DNA from: an uncultured Croceitalea sp.
GTDB lineage: Bacteria; Bacteroidota; Bacteroidia; Flavobacteriales; Flavobacteriaceae
NCBI GenBank assembly: GCA_947499565.1
Contig: CANMOV010000003.1
Location: 620,001-684,000, forward strand
Direction: 5' to 3'
DNA: 64,000 bases
In this document: piece after piece, positions 44,739 through 53,610 of the stretch
Layout of the letters: the number at the start of each line of letters is the position of its first letter
Position numbering within the stretch: the stretch's first letter is position 1
Program-made: the position numbers and the translations under genes
The notes under the pieces: model-generated
Told to the model about the DNA's origin: nothing
The model's input: the letters and a program-made list of their open reading frames with translations, nothing else
Database searches by the model: none

Positions 44739-45893
44739 ATGAATAAATTAACTCTTAGTTGTATACTAGTAGTATTGAGCATCAATTTTAGTATTGGACA
44801 AGAATACTATTTCCCTAAGCGCAATGAAATATGGAAACAGGAGACAGCAGATAAATTTAATATCAATCAGACAAAGCTCAATGATGCTGTTCAGTTTGCA
44901 AAAGAAAACGAATACTCAGGTTCAAAAGACCTACGTATTGCAATTTTAAAGGGGTTTGAAAGAGAGCCTTTTCATGAAATCTTAGGCCCTACGAAAAAAC
45001 GGGGAGGTCCTGCAGGGATGATTTTAAAGAATGGCTATTTGGTAAGCTCTTGGGGCGATACTAAAAGGGTAGATATGACTTTTAGCGTAACTAAGAGTTT
45101 TCTTTCTACCGTTGCAGGTTTAGCGGTTGACCAAAATTTAATTGCGGATGTTAAGGATAAGGTTGGAACCTATATTTGGGATGGCACCTTTAAAGGTGAC
45201 CATAATTCCAAAATAACTTGGGAACATTTGTTACAACAAAATTCTGCTTGGTCAGGAGAGCTTTGGGGAGGAAAAGATTGGGCAGATAGACCACCAAGAG
45301 AGGGTGGGATAGACGATTGGAAGTTTGAAAAGCCAAAAGAGCCTGGGACTGTTATGGAATATAATGATGTCCGTGTTAATGTTTTGGCGTATTCCTTAAC
45401 TCATTTGTGGCGGCAGCCAGTACCAAAGGTTTTAAAAGAAAATTTAATGGATAAAATAGAAGCCTCAACAACTTGGCGCTGGCATGGATACAATCATGCT
45501 TGGACAGAAATTGATGGTATAAAAATGAAGTCCGTTACTGGTGGAGGGCATTCTGGAGCAGGACTGTTTATTTCTACCGAAGATATGGCTCGTTTTGGAC
45601 TTTTATTTCTAAACGATGGCAGATGGAAAGACGAACAATTAATTAGTAAAGATTGGATTGCAAAAGCCATTGAACCTTCAACACCAAACACTAACTATGG
45701 ATATATGTGGTGGCTTAATAAAATAGGGAGTCGTCATTGGGAGGGTGTTTCGGAAAACATATATTATGCCGCTGGCTTTGGAGGCAATTTTATTGTAATA
45801 GATAAAGAGAATGATTTAGTCGTAGTCACCCGCTGGCTAGAACCTAATAAAATAGGAGCGTTTATGAGGAAAATAATACTTGCCGTAAAATAG
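44739..45893 (+). CDS. Exported serine hydrolase of the beta-lactamase/class C family
   Basis: A 384-residue protein with a signal peptide (to about Gly20) and a serine beta-lactamase/DD-peptidase fold. The SxxK motif is Ser116-Val-Thr-Lys119; the YxN element is in YNDVRVN; the third motif region reads GGGHSGAG; and YAAGFGGN is the C-terminal family block. Members hydrolyse esters, peptides or beta-lactams; the substrate is unknown. It lies in an operon with the GNAT gene. Confidence 0.87.
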   Translation: MNKLTLSCILVVLSINFSIGQEYYFPKRNEIWKQETADKFNINQTKLNDAVQFAKENEYSGSKDLRIAILKGFEREPFHEILGPTKKRGGPAGMILKNGYLVSSWGDTKRVDMTFSVTKSFLSTVAGLAVDQNLIADVKDKVGTYIWDGTFKGDHNSKITWEHLLQQNSAWSGELWGGKDWADRPPREGGIDDWKFEKPKEPGTVMEYNDVRVNVLAYSLTHLWRQPVPKVLKENLMDKIEASTTWRWHGYNHAWTEIDGIKMKSVTGGGHSGAGLFISTEDMARFGLLFLNDGRWKDEQLISKDWIAKAIEPSTPNTNYGYMWWLNKIGSRHWEGVSENIYYAAGFGGNFIVIDKENDLVVVTRWLEPNKIGAFMRKIILAVK

Positions 45894-45905
45894 CAAAATA
45901 GGTTG

Positions 45906-46202
45906 CTATAACTTCAATATATTATCCATAAATATAATATCCCCTTCGGCTTGCAATTTTTTTGCAATACTATTTTCGAATGCTGTGTAAATCAAAAGTG
46001 AGATAGCTTTAGAATTTACTTTTGTAAGACTATTAGTCCTATAAATAACATCACGTATAGTTGAAAAGCTAACCTTACTTCTGATAGCGACATTGGCAAG
46101 ATCATCTTTTGAAATATATCGTCGTAAGATTACAGATAACTTTTCGCTAATGGGCTTTCCATAATCCTCTTCGAGAAATATATTCTCACTTTTAATAATC
46201 AT
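45906..46202 (-). CDS. Small HTH-like protein divergent from a CI-like repressor
   Basis: A 98-residue hypothetical protein. The middle part (DLANVAIRSKVSFSTIRDVI) resembles a helix-turn-helix, giving it the size and position of a Cro-like partner to the CI-type gene transcribed the other way from 46372. The frame opens at 46244, but ATG 46202 (MIIKSENIFLEED) avoids a poor N-terminus. Its intergenic region holds the operators at 46275-46313 and 46344-46356. Confidence 0.55.
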   Translation of the reverse strand: MIIKSENIFLEEDYGKPISEKLSVILRRYISKDDLANVAIRSKVSFSTIRDVIYRTNSLTKVNSKAISLLIYTAFENSIAKKLQAEGDIIFMDNILKL

Positions 46203-46274
46203 ACCGTAATTTTTTAGTACGCCCATACAATTGATTAAGAACACTTTATATATTAAAACAACAGAGCAATTCGT

Positions 46275-46313
46275 ATTTATCTATATTTGCTTGTAATCCA
46301 ATTACAGATAAAT
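46275..46313 (+). promoter_or_regulatory. Promoter and operator-like repeats of the CI-like gene
   Basis: TATATTTG (46282-46289) fits the TAnnTTTG element. It lies inside ATTTATCT...AGATAAAT (46275-46282 and 46306-46313), and TGTAAT-CCA-ATTACA (46292-46306) covers the expected start of transcription. The repeats suggest binding of a dimeric repressor over its own promoter. Confidence 0.55.
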
Positions 46314-46343
46314 ACATATTTATTACATAAATAATGTTAATAC

Positions 46344-46356
46344 GTAATAATATTAC
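46344..46356. promoter_or_regulatory. Second operator-like palindrome
   Basis: GTAATA-A-TATTAC is an exact palindrome sharing the GTAAT/ATTAC half-site with the repeat at 46292-46306, 16 bp before the ATG at 46372. Two similar sites in the divergent region are typical of phage-type switches. Confidence 0.5.
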
Positions 46357-46371
46357 ACAATTTACAATATT

Positions 46372-47073
46372 ATGTTTATATTAAAGCAATTAAGGCGTAA
46401 AAAAAATATTAGTCAAACAGATTTGGCAAAAGAAATTGGGGTGAGCTTGCGCACAATACAGCTTTATGAGAAGCGAGAAGCAAACATTCCAATCAAGAAC
46501 TTAAATAAAATTGCTGCTTTTTTTGACCTAAGTATTGCAGAATTGTATTTGTATGAAGTTAATGAGGATGAATTAATGTATTCTAAGAAAAGAGCGTTTT
46601 CCCGCTATGGGAATATCTTTTACCCATTGGAATATGGCAAGTTCCTAATTATGGCACCCCTACTTGCTGTTGAACAACAAAAGGAATTTGTAGCTAATGG
46701 TGCTAACAAGGATGGTTTAAAGGATACTTTTCAAATAGGTTTTATAGTAGACTTTATTGAAGATGGAGCCTATTTAGCCTTTGAAGTTAGTGGTGATTCT
46801 ATGAATGACGGTACTTTGGAAGCTATTCCAAATAAAACTATTGTTTTAGGTTTGTTAGTTGATGCAAATGAAATGGATGCTGTATTGAACAAAATAGCTA
46901 TTGTAGTATGTAGGGATAGGATTATCTGTAAACGAATTACAGGCTATAACGCCAAGAAAAAGACTATCTGCTGCGAAAGTTTAAACAAATCTCCTGAGTA
47001 CAGTAATTTTGAAGTACAGATTTCTGATATAATTGAAGTATATCATATTATCAAAAAACAGATGACTGCTTAA
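46372..47073 (+). CDS. CI-like repressor with S24 peptidase-like domain
   Basis: A 233-residue two-domain regulator. Residues 1-62 are an HTH-XRE domain (ISQTDLAKEIGVSLRTIQLY). The C-terminal half (about 120-230) is a LexA/CI S24-like fold with Ser143 in SGDSMND and a lysine in IICKRI (Lys187) at the positions of the self-cleavage dyad. An Ala-Gly or Cys-Gly cleavage site is not obvious, so cleavage is uncertain. It is paired with a small divergent gene and operator-like palindromes, but no phage structural or integrase gene lies around it. It may be a host SOS-type or relic repressor. Confidence 0.82.
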   Translation: MFILKQLRRKKNISQTDLAKEIGVSLRTIQLYEKREANIPIKNLNKIAAFFDLSIAELYLYEVNEDELMYSKKRAFSRYGNIFYPLEYGKFLIMAPLLAVEQQKEFVANGANKDGLKDTFQIGFIVDFIEDGAYLAFEVSGDSMNDGTLEAIPNKTIVLGLLVDANEMDAVLNKIAIVVCRDRIICKRITGYNAKKKTICCESLNKSPEYSNFEVQISDIIEVYHIIKKQMTA

Positions 47074-48215
47074 ATACTGTTAATTACTTCAGCAGCCTTA
47101 TCCAGGGTTTCGATTGTTTTTGCAAAGCAGAACCGGAGTTGATGATTGTCCGCGTTGTTTAAGTTAAATACTGATAAAGGAATGCTAGCAATTTTATGCT
47201 CCCTGATTAGTCGTTTTGAAAATGCGATATCGTTTTCCGTTGTGATATTAGAATAATCAACCACCTGAAAATAAGTGCCCGCAGAAGGCCTAAATTTAAA
47301 TCGAGAAGGTGCTATAGCTTTTAAAAAATAGTCTCGCTTTTCTTGATAAAAATTGTTTAGCTCCAAATAGTGAATCGGATTTTTTAAATAGTTGGCAATA
47401 CCTTTTTGCATGGGATGGTTAACACAGAACACATTATATTGATGCACTTTTTGAAACTCTTCCATTAAAGCTTTTGAACCAGCAACATAGCCTAACTTCC
47501 ACCCAGTAACATGAAAGGTCTTTCCAAAAGAAGCGCATAGTAAACTGCGATTTGCCAAGTCTGGATATTTTGCTACACTTTCATGAGATTGCTTATCAAA
47601 GACAATATGTTCATAGACTTCATCGCTTAATAAAATGATATTAGTGTCTTTTAGTATTTTAGAAAGCTCGCGCATATCTGATGGGGAGAAAATAGTCCCA
47701 CTAGGGTTATGCGGGGTGTTTATAATGACCATTTTAGTTTTATCTGTGAGCTTGGATTTAAACTCCTCCCAATTTACTTTAAAACCTTTTCCTGCTAATT
47801 GTATCGGTACTATTTTCCCTCCAACCAGTTCAATAGCCGGTTCGTAACAATCATAAGCGGGTTTTAGGACAATTACTTCATCATCAGTCCTTACAAAAGC
47901 TGCTATGGCTGTATAAATGGCTTGCGTTGCACCAGCGGTTATGGTAATTTCATGTTCTGGATGATAAGCTTTGTTATAAAGGGTTTCAATCTTTTCAGCG
48001 ATAATCTCCCTGAGAGAATAAATGCCTTGCATTGGGGCATACTGGTTAAGACCATTTTTTATAGCCTCATCTACAAATTGCAATAACTTAGGATTCGCAC
48101 CAAAATTTGGAAATCCCTGAGATAGGTTTACGGCGTTATATTCATTCGCCAATTTCCCCATTACAGTAAAAATTGTAGTGCCAACGTTTGGTAATTTAGA
48201 ATTATGCTGAATCAT
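47070..48215 (-). CDS. Pyridoxal-phosphate aminotransferase, methionine aminotransferase type
   Basis: A 381-residue class I/II aminotransferase. The PLP lysine is in SFGKTFHVTGWKLGYVAG; the N-terminal NLSQGFPNFGANPKLL, the phosphate-binding NTPHNPSGTIF and the C-terminal arginine region LRFCFAKT complete the fold. The sequence pattern is that of the ybdL-like methionine aminotransferase, used in methionine salvage or as a broad-specificity transaminase. Its stop overlaps the CI-like gene end by 4 bp. Confidence 0.9.
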   Translation of the reverse strand: MIQHNSKLPNVGTTIFTVMGKLANEYNAVNLSQGFPNFGANPKLLQFVDEAIKNGLNQYAPMQGIYSLREIIAEKIETLYNKAYHPEHEITITAGATQAIYTAIAAFVRTDDEVIVLKPAYDCYEPAIELVGGKIVPIQLAGKGFKVNWEEFKSKLTDKTKMVIINTPHNPSGTIFSPSDMRELSKILKDTNIILLSDEVYEHIVFDKQSHESVAKYPDLANRSLLCASFGKTFHVTGWKLGYVAGSKALMEEFQKVHQYNVFCVNHPMQKGIANYLKNPIHYLELNNFYQEKRDYFLKAIAPSRFKFRPSAGTYFQVVDYSNITTENDIAFSKRLIREHKIASIPLSVFNLNNADNHQLRFCFAKTIETLDKAAEVINSI

Positions 48216-48291
48216 GACTCTTAAAATGCTTTAAGACTGAATTTAAGCATTCCTTTGGTAAGAATATAATCTAGGATGTTGTATTTTAAAC

Positions 48292-48951
48292 TTAGTCGTA
48301 TGCTTGATAAAGAACAACAAGATTATCGGAAAGATTATCTACATTAATGGTAAACCCATCAACATTAAAGGAGTTTAGCACAGCAGTAGTAAGACCAAGA
48401 GAATTACCATTTTGATTACCGTAACGTATTCCAATACAATGAGAGCTAGATGCGTATCTAGAAATATCATTTATAGAATTTCCTGAGCCACCTACATAAA
48501 TAGTTTGTTGTGTTATGGAACCTCCGTTATCTCTTGCAAAACCGTTGCCTGTCCCAAATGAGTTTGCAATTCCAGTATTATTATTTCCAACAGCATTATC
48601 GGAATCTAGGTTTAATGATTCTACATTGGCATGTGCGACAAAGCTAATTTGTGAGGGTTGAAACGGAATACCAGAAATAGTTTGCGAGCCAGCAGCAGAA
48701 ATTATAAATACACCCATATATACGTTTGGGGAATTGGTGTTGGCTACTTCTTCCCAGGAAGAACCATCAAACTTGTAAATTTTATTAGTATCCGTAGCGT
48801 AAGCGATTGCTCCTTGTTGGGCAGTTGTGATGGCAGATATTTCTGTTAATGTCGCCGTAGGAAGCCCCATTACCCAACCAGCATCTAATTAAGCATTCAT
48901 ATTTCTTGAAATAAGGCACAGTATAGCTATGAGTAAGAGGGAATTTTTCAT
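48292..48951 (-). pseudogene. Secreted protein gene interrupted by an in-frame TAA at its signal-peptide cleavage site
   Basis: From ATG 48951 the frame reads MKNSLLLIAILCLISRNMNA, a textbook signal peptide, then TAA (48891-48889), then LDAGWVMGLPTATLTEIS and continues open for 192 more residues from the internal ATG 48870. The stop replaces the residue that would be the Gln of the usual Bacteroidota AQ cleavage site; CAA to TAA is a single transition. The downstream part has QQGAIAYATDTNKIYKFDG, a repeat-like secreted-protein motif, then a beta-rich region without a recognised family. Without read-through or restart the product is not exported. Confidence 0.8.
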
Positions 48952-48980
48952 AACGTTAAGATACTTAGTTAAAGTAAAAC

Positions 48981-49012
48981 AAAAAACCTATCAATTTATT
49001 GTTGATAGGTTT
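48981..49012 (-). terminator. Terminator of the sdhCAB operon
   Basis: Eleven perfect pairs, AAACCTATCAA (48984-48994) and TTGATAGGTTT (49002-49012). On the minus strand, six T follow (plus-strand A at 48981-48986). Confidence 0.93.
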
Positions 49013-49038
49013 AAGCTATTAGTTGTAAACTATTTTTC

Positions 49039-49785
49039 TTACCCTTTCATATTTGCAGCCAAATATTCACGATTCATACGAGCTATATTTTCTAAAGAAA
49101 TCCCTTTAGGGCATTCAACTTCGCAGGCTCCAGTATTGGTACAATTACCAAAACCTTCTAAATCCATTTGGCGAACCATATTTTGCACACGATCTGTAGC
49201 CTCAACTTGGCCTTGTGGTAATAAGGCAAACTGAGAAACTTTTGCTGAGGTAAAGAGCATTGCACTGGCATTTTTACAAGCTGCCACACATGCGCCACAA
49301 CCAATACATGTAGCGGCATCCATAGCTGCATCAGCGTCATGTTTATCAATTGGGATGGCATTGGCATCAACTGTATTTCCAGAAGTATTTACAGATATAA
49401 AACCACCTGCTTGTTGTATACGATCAAAAGAACTTCTATCAACAATTAAATCTTTGATTACTGGAAAAGCTTTTGCTCTAAAAGGCTCTATAACTATAGT
49501 ATCTCCATCATTGAATTTACGCATATGCAATTGACAGGTAGTCACTAGCCTATCTGGACCATGAGGTTCACCATTTATTTGCAAAGAACAAGTTCCGCAA
49601 ATTCCTTCTCTACAATCGTGATCAAACTCGACGGGTTCTTCTCCTTTAGTAATTAATTCTTCATTTAAAATGTCTAACATCTCTAAAAAAGACATATCGC
49701 CTTCTACACCATCAAGGGTGTATTCAACCATTTTACCTTTTGAGTTAGCATCTTTTTGTCTCCAAATTTTTAAATTTAACTTCAT
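49039..49785 (-). CDS. sdhB: Succinate dehydrogenase/fumarate reductase iron-sulphur subunit
   Basis: A 248-residue iron-sulphur subunit of complex II. The [2Fe-2S] ligands are in CREGICGTC with a distal cysteine in LVTTC, the [4Fe-4S] cluster in [11 protein letters not shown] and its partner site, and the [3Fe-4S] cluster in [14 protein letters not shown]. It carries electrons from the flavoprotein to the quinone site in the membrane subunit. It lies 5 bp downstream of sdhA and ends before a strong terminator. Confidence 0.96.
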   Translation of the reverse strand: MKLNLKIWRQKDANSKGKMVEYTLDGVEGDMSFLEMLDILNEELITKGEEPVEFDHDCREGICGTCSLQINGEPHGPDRLVTTCQLHMRKFNDGDTIVIEPFRAKAFPVIKDLIVDRSSFDRIQQAGGFISVNTSGNTVDANAIPIDKHDADAAMDAATCIGCGACVAACKNASAMLFTSAKVSQFALLPQGQVEATDRVQNMVRQMDLEGFGNCTNTGACEVECPKGISLENIARMNREYLAANMKG

Positions 49786-49790
49786 AGCAA

Positions 49791-51794
49791 TTATTTATAG
49801 GAGCGTGTTTTTAATTCAATGTTTTCGTATTTCAAAGTTTCTTTATGAAGCTTGGCATCTTTAGGTTCTCCCTTATATTCCCAAGCAGAAACAAATTTGA
49901 AATTTTTATCGTCACGTAAAGCTTCACCTTCAGGAGTTTGGTATTCTTCTCGGAAATGTCCTCCACAAGATTCTTTTCTTGTTAAGGCATCTTTGGCGAA
50001 TAACTCACCCAATTCTAAGAAGTCCGCAACACGACCTGCTTTTTCCAATTCTTGGTTTTTAGCATTACTATCTCCAGGAATCTTAACATTTTCCCAGAAG
50101 TCTTTTCGCAGTTCAGAGATTTCAGCTATAGCTTCTTTTAGCTCTTTTTCATTACGAGACATTCCACATTTGTTCCACATTATTTTACCTAACCGCTTAT
50201 GGTAATAATCAACGGAATGTTCGCCTTTACCAGACATCAATTTTTCCATTCTATCTCGAACATCTTTTTCTGCAGCTTCAAACTCAGGACTATCTGTAGA
50301 AATAGGACCTGTTCTAATATCGTCAGATAAATAGTCTCCAATAGTATAAGGAAGTACAAAATAACCATCGGCTAAACCTTGCATTAATGCAGAAGCTCCC
50401 AATCTATTTGCGCCATGATCACTAAAGTTAGCTTCTCCAGCTGCATAACATCCTGGGATTGTTGTCTGTAAATTATAATCAACCCAAAGTCCACCCATGG
50501 TATAGTGTACTGCAGGGTAAATCATCATTGGCGTTTTATACGGATTTTCGTCTACGATTTTCTCGTACATCTGAAAAAGGTTTCCGTATTTAGCTTCTAT
50601 GATTTCTTCTCCCAATTTTATTATAGTTGCTTCATCAGCACCTTTTATACCAGAAGTGAGCGCCTTTTCTTTTCCATAACGTTTTATTGCAGCAGAGAAA
50701 TCTAGGTAAACTGCCTCACCTGTTTTATTAACCCCAAAACCAGCATCACAGCGTTCTTTTGCAGCACGGGAAGCCACATCACGAGGCACTAAGTTTCCAA
50801 AAGCAGGATACCTACGTTCCAAGTAATAATCACGTTCTTCTTCTGCAAGTTGTGTCGGTTTTAATTTTCCTTCTCGTATAGCTATGGCATCTTCTTTTCT
50901 TTTGGGAACCCAAATACGACCGTCATTACGCAAAGATTCTGACATCAACGTTAATTTGGATTGATGCTCGCCTGAAACTGGAATACAAGTAGGGTGAATT
51001 TGTGTGAAGCAAGGATTCGCCATAAAAGCGCCTCTTTTATGCGCTCTCCAAGCAGCCATCACATTACTTCCCATAGCATTAGTAGACAAGAAGAATACAT
51101 TTCCATATCCACCAGTTGCTAAGACTACAGCATGTGCAGAGTGCCTTTGAATTTCACCAGAAACTAAATCACGTGCTATAATACCACGAGCTTTTCCATC
51201 AACCAAAACTAAATCCATCATCTCATGACGATTCATAGATTTAATTTTGCCTCTATTTATTTGGCGATTCATTGCAGAATAAGCACCCAACAATAGTTGC
51301 TGTCCAGTCTGTCCTTTGGCGTAAAAAGTTCTTGAAACTAATACGCCACCAAAAGAACGATTGTCTAAAAGACCTCCATATTCACGAGCAAAAGGAACAC
51401 CTTGAGCTACACATTGGTCAATAATATTAACAGATTCCTGTGCTAAACGATATACGTTTGCTTCTCTAGAGCGGTAATCACCTCCTTTTATGGTATCGTA
51501 AAATAATCGGTATGGGCTATCGCCATCACCTTGGTAATTTTTTGCTGCGTTAATACCTCCTTGGGCCGCAATAGAATGTGCACGCCTAGGAGAATCTTGG
51601 TAGCAGAAAGTTTTAACGTTATAACCAAGTTCTGCCAAAGTAGCGGCTGCAGAACCACCTGCCAAACCAGTACCAACAACGATAATATCTATATTTCGTT
51701 TGTTAGCAGGGTTAACTAGATTAATGTCGTTTTTATGTTTGGTCCATTTATCGGCCAATGGCCCTTCTGGAACTTTAGAATCCAATACTCCCAT
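49791..51794 (-). CDS. sdhA: Succinate dehydrogenase/fumarate reductase flavoprotein subunit
   Basis: A 667-residue flavoprotein, longer than E. coli SdhA (588) as in Bacteroidota. It has [20 protein letters not shown] for FAD binding, [16 protein letters not shown] with the histidine that covalently holds FAD, and the catalytic [15 protein letters not shown] region. It oxidises succinate to fumarate in the Krebs cycle. It lies 2 bp after sdhC in the operon. Confidence 0.96.
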   Translation of the reverse strand: MGVLDSKVPEGPLADKWTKHKNDINLVNPANKRNIDIIVVGTGLAGGSAAATLAELGYNVKTFCYQDSPRRAHSIAAQGGINAAKNYQGDGDSPYRLFYDTIKGGDYRSREANVYRLAQESVNIIDQCVAQGVPFAREYGGLLDNRSFGGVLVSRTFYAKGQTGQQLLLGAYSAMNRQINRGKIKSMNRHEMMDLVLVDGKARGIIARDLVSGEIQRHSAHAVVLATGGYGNVFFLSTNAMGSNVMAAWRAHKRGAFMANPCFTQIHPTCIPVSGEHQSKLTLMSESLRNDGRIWVPKRKEDAIAIREGKLKPTQLAEEERDYYLERRYPAFGNLVPRDVASRAAKERCDAGFGVNKTGEAVYLDFSAAIKRYGKEKALTSGIKGADEATIIKLGEEIIEAKYGNLFQMYEKIVDENPYKTPMMIYPAVHYTMGGLWVDYNLQTTIPGCYAAGEANFSDHGANRLGASALMQGLADGYFVLPYTIGDYLSDDIRTGPISTDSPEFEAAEKDVRDRMEKLMSGKGEHSVDYYHKRLGKIMWNKCGMSRNEKELKEAIAEISELRKDFWENVKIPGDSNAKNQELEKAGRVADFLELGELFAKDALTRKESCGGHFREEYQTPEGEALRDDKNFKFVSAWEYKGEPKDAKLHKETLKYENIELKTRSYK

Positions 51795-51796
51795 AA

Positions 51797-52465
51797 TTAA
51801 TGTGTTATTGGGTTAAGGTGGTGGTACAATGCAATAAAAGCAAAGCCCAATGGAATAACCACCGCAAAGATTTTAGCGAATGTTTTTATGGCTGGAGTGT
51901 ACTTATTATTTACTCCCATGCTCTGGAATGAGGATGCAAAACCATGCCATAAGTGAAGACTTAACAGCACAAAAGAAATTACATAAATTACAGTTCTCCA
52001 AAATGGAGCAAATTTTTCTACAGTTTCCTCATAATAACGAGTTGGATCTTCTGGCAACACATCAACATACTTATAACTCATTTCATGAACCCAAAAATCA
52101 TAAAAATGCAAGCCTAGAAAAGCTAGAACTACAAGACCAGAATAAATCATATTTCTAGATACCCAAGGTGCATTAGCACTGCCTTTATATTTAACGTAAC
52201 TTATTCCTCGGGCATTTCGGTTTTGTATCTCTAATATAAACCCCATCATAAAATGGATGATTACCCCGGCAATTAAAACTGGCTGTAATACATATTGAAC
52301 TAAAGGATTGTATCCCATAAAATGGGACCAAGCATTAAAAGTTTCTGGGTCAATAACAGAGGTAATATTGATGGTAAAATGCTGTGCTAAAAAGAACACA
52401 AGGAAGAGACCTGAAAGTGCCATCACAACTTTTCTGGCCAACGAAGATTTTATCAATCCACTCAT
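51797..52465 (-). CDS. sdhC: Succinate dehydrogenase cytochrome b subunit
   Basis: A 222-residue single membrane anchor with five hydrophobic helices, the one-protein type of Bacteroidota, in place of separate SdhC and SdhD. Histidines likely to bind the two haems b are in [29 protein letters not shown] and LHLWHGF. The frame extends to 52513, but ATG 52465 ([12 protein letters not shown]) fits the family, and a promoter lies just upstream. It passes electrons to menaquinone. Confidence 0.92.
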   Translation of the reverse strand: MSGLIKSSLARKVVMALSGLFLVFFLAQHFTINITSVIDPETFNAWSHFMGYNPLVQYVLQPVLIAGVIIHFMMGFILEIQNRNARGISYVKYKGSANAPWVSRNMIYSGLVVLAFLGLHFYDFWVHEMSYKYVDVLPEDPTRYYEETVEKFAPFWRTVIYVISFVLLSLHLWHGFASSFQSMGVNNKYTPAIKTFAKIFAVVIPLGFAFIALYHHLNPITH

Positions 52466-52482
52466 CAGTGTTGGTTTTGATA

Positions 52483-52513
52483 CAAATTTACGGTACAGTA
52501 GCGTTTTTAACAA
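52483..52513 (-). promoter_or_regulatory. Promoter of sdhCAB
   Basis: On the minus strand, TTG (52513-52511), a 20-base spacer and TAAATTTG (52490-52483) form a good Bacteroidota -33/-7 pair. Transcription would begin about 10-12 bp before ATG 52465, which also argues against a start at 52513. Confidence 0.55.
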
Positions 52514-52526
52514 GTTTTCAAAAGCT

Positions 52527-52551
52527 TAACGCTTCTTATTTAGAAGCGTTA
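52527..52551. promoter_or_regulatory. Inverted repeat just upstream of the sdh promoter
   Basis: TAACGCTTCT (52527-52536) and AGAAGCGTTA (52542-52551) are exact reverse complements with a five-base gap, 13 bp upstream of the -33 element. The neighbouring genes diverge here, so it is a candidate operator rather than a terminator. Confidence 0.5.
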
Positions 52552-52719
52552 TAAGCTATTTGCGAAAACGTTTGATGTAGCCTTATAAAATTCCTTCTTT
52601 ATGGGTAAAAGCTTCAACAAAATGCTAATGTTTTGTTTTTAAAATAACATGATGATAGTTAAAATTCTATTTTTTTGCCCGATATTGAAATCGTCATATT
52701 TAATTTTCTAGACCAAATT

Positions 52720-53610
52720 ATGGATATTGCCCTACTGTCGGTAAGTTTAAATGTTCATTCCACCAGAAGAATTGCCGAAGAAGCTGAGAAGCTAGGACAC
52801 TATGTAGAACTTATTGACCACACCAAATGTTCCGTAAAGTTGGGTGATGGGAAACCGAAGATTTTTTTAGGAGAAGAAGATGTCACCAATGAGTTTGATG
52901 CTATTATTCCACGTATTGGCACAAAGGTAACTAGACATGGCGCTGCTATTGTAAAACAATTTGAAATGAATGGTGTCTTTAGCACTGCACGTTCTTTAGG
53001 CATTACAAGGGCAAGAAACAAGGTGAGAACTTTGCAGATAATGGCAAGAAAAGGAATTCCAATTCCAGAGACCTTATTTTCAATTAATCCAGATAATATT
53101 GGGGAACAGATTCGTATTTTGGGTGGTGCCCCAGTAATCATAAAAATCCAAGAAGGAACCCAAGGAATGGGAGTGATATTGGCAGAAAGTAAAAAGTCTG
53201 CCAAGTCCATAATAGATACTTTTTATAAAATGGATACGAGTATTTTATTACAGCGTTATGTTGAGGAGGCAAATGGAGAAGACATTCGCATTATTGTTGT
53301 TGGGAACAAAGTAGTGGCTAGCATGAAACGTACAAGTGAGATAGATGAATTTAGATCTAACGTTCATAGAGGGGGCAATACTGAAGCTGTAGAGATTACG
53401 CATAGGGAAAAATTTATAGCATTAAATGCGACAAAGTATCTAGGCTTAGGAGTCTCCGGAGTAGATTTAATGCGATCTAAAAATGGGCCAGTCCTTTTAG
53501 AGGTAAACGCCTCTCCTGGACTTAAGGGAATAGAGGGAGCAACAGGAGTTAACGTTGCAAAACATATTATTCAATTTGTTGAGAAGAATGCTTATAGAAG
53601 GCGAAAATAA
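52720..53610 (+). CDS. rimK: RimK-family alpha-L-glutamate ligase
   Basis: A 296-residue ATP-grasp ligase of the RimK family. The central ATP-binding part (APVIIKIQEGTQGMGVILAE, ILLQRYVEEANGEDIRIIVVGN) and the C-terminal metal site (VSGVDLMRSKNGPVLLEVNASPG-type) are complete. RimK adds glutamates to ribosomal protein S6; paralogues make other peptide bonds, so the substrate here is open. The frame begins at 52675, but ATG 52720 (MDIALLSVS) is the normal start. It overlaps the next gene by about 23 bp. Confidence 0.9.
   Translation: MDIALLSVSLNVHSTRRIAEEAEKLGHYVELIDHTKCSVKLGDGKPKIFLGEEDVTNEFDAIIPRIGTKVTRHGAAIVKQFEMNGVFSTARSLGITRARNKVRTLQIMARKGIPIPETLFSINPDNIGEQIRILGGAPVIIKIQEGTQGMGVILAESKKSAKSIIDTFYKMDTSILLQRYVEEANGEDIRIIVVGNKVVASMKRTSEIDEFRSNVHRGGNTEAVEITHREKFIALNATKYLGLGVSGVDLMRSKNGPVLLEVNASPGLKGIEGATGVNVAKHIIQFVEKNAYRRRK

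Noticed and set aside
52675-52719. Longer start for rimK
   Set aside because: The extension is not typical of RimK, which begins MDIALLS-like at ATG 52720.
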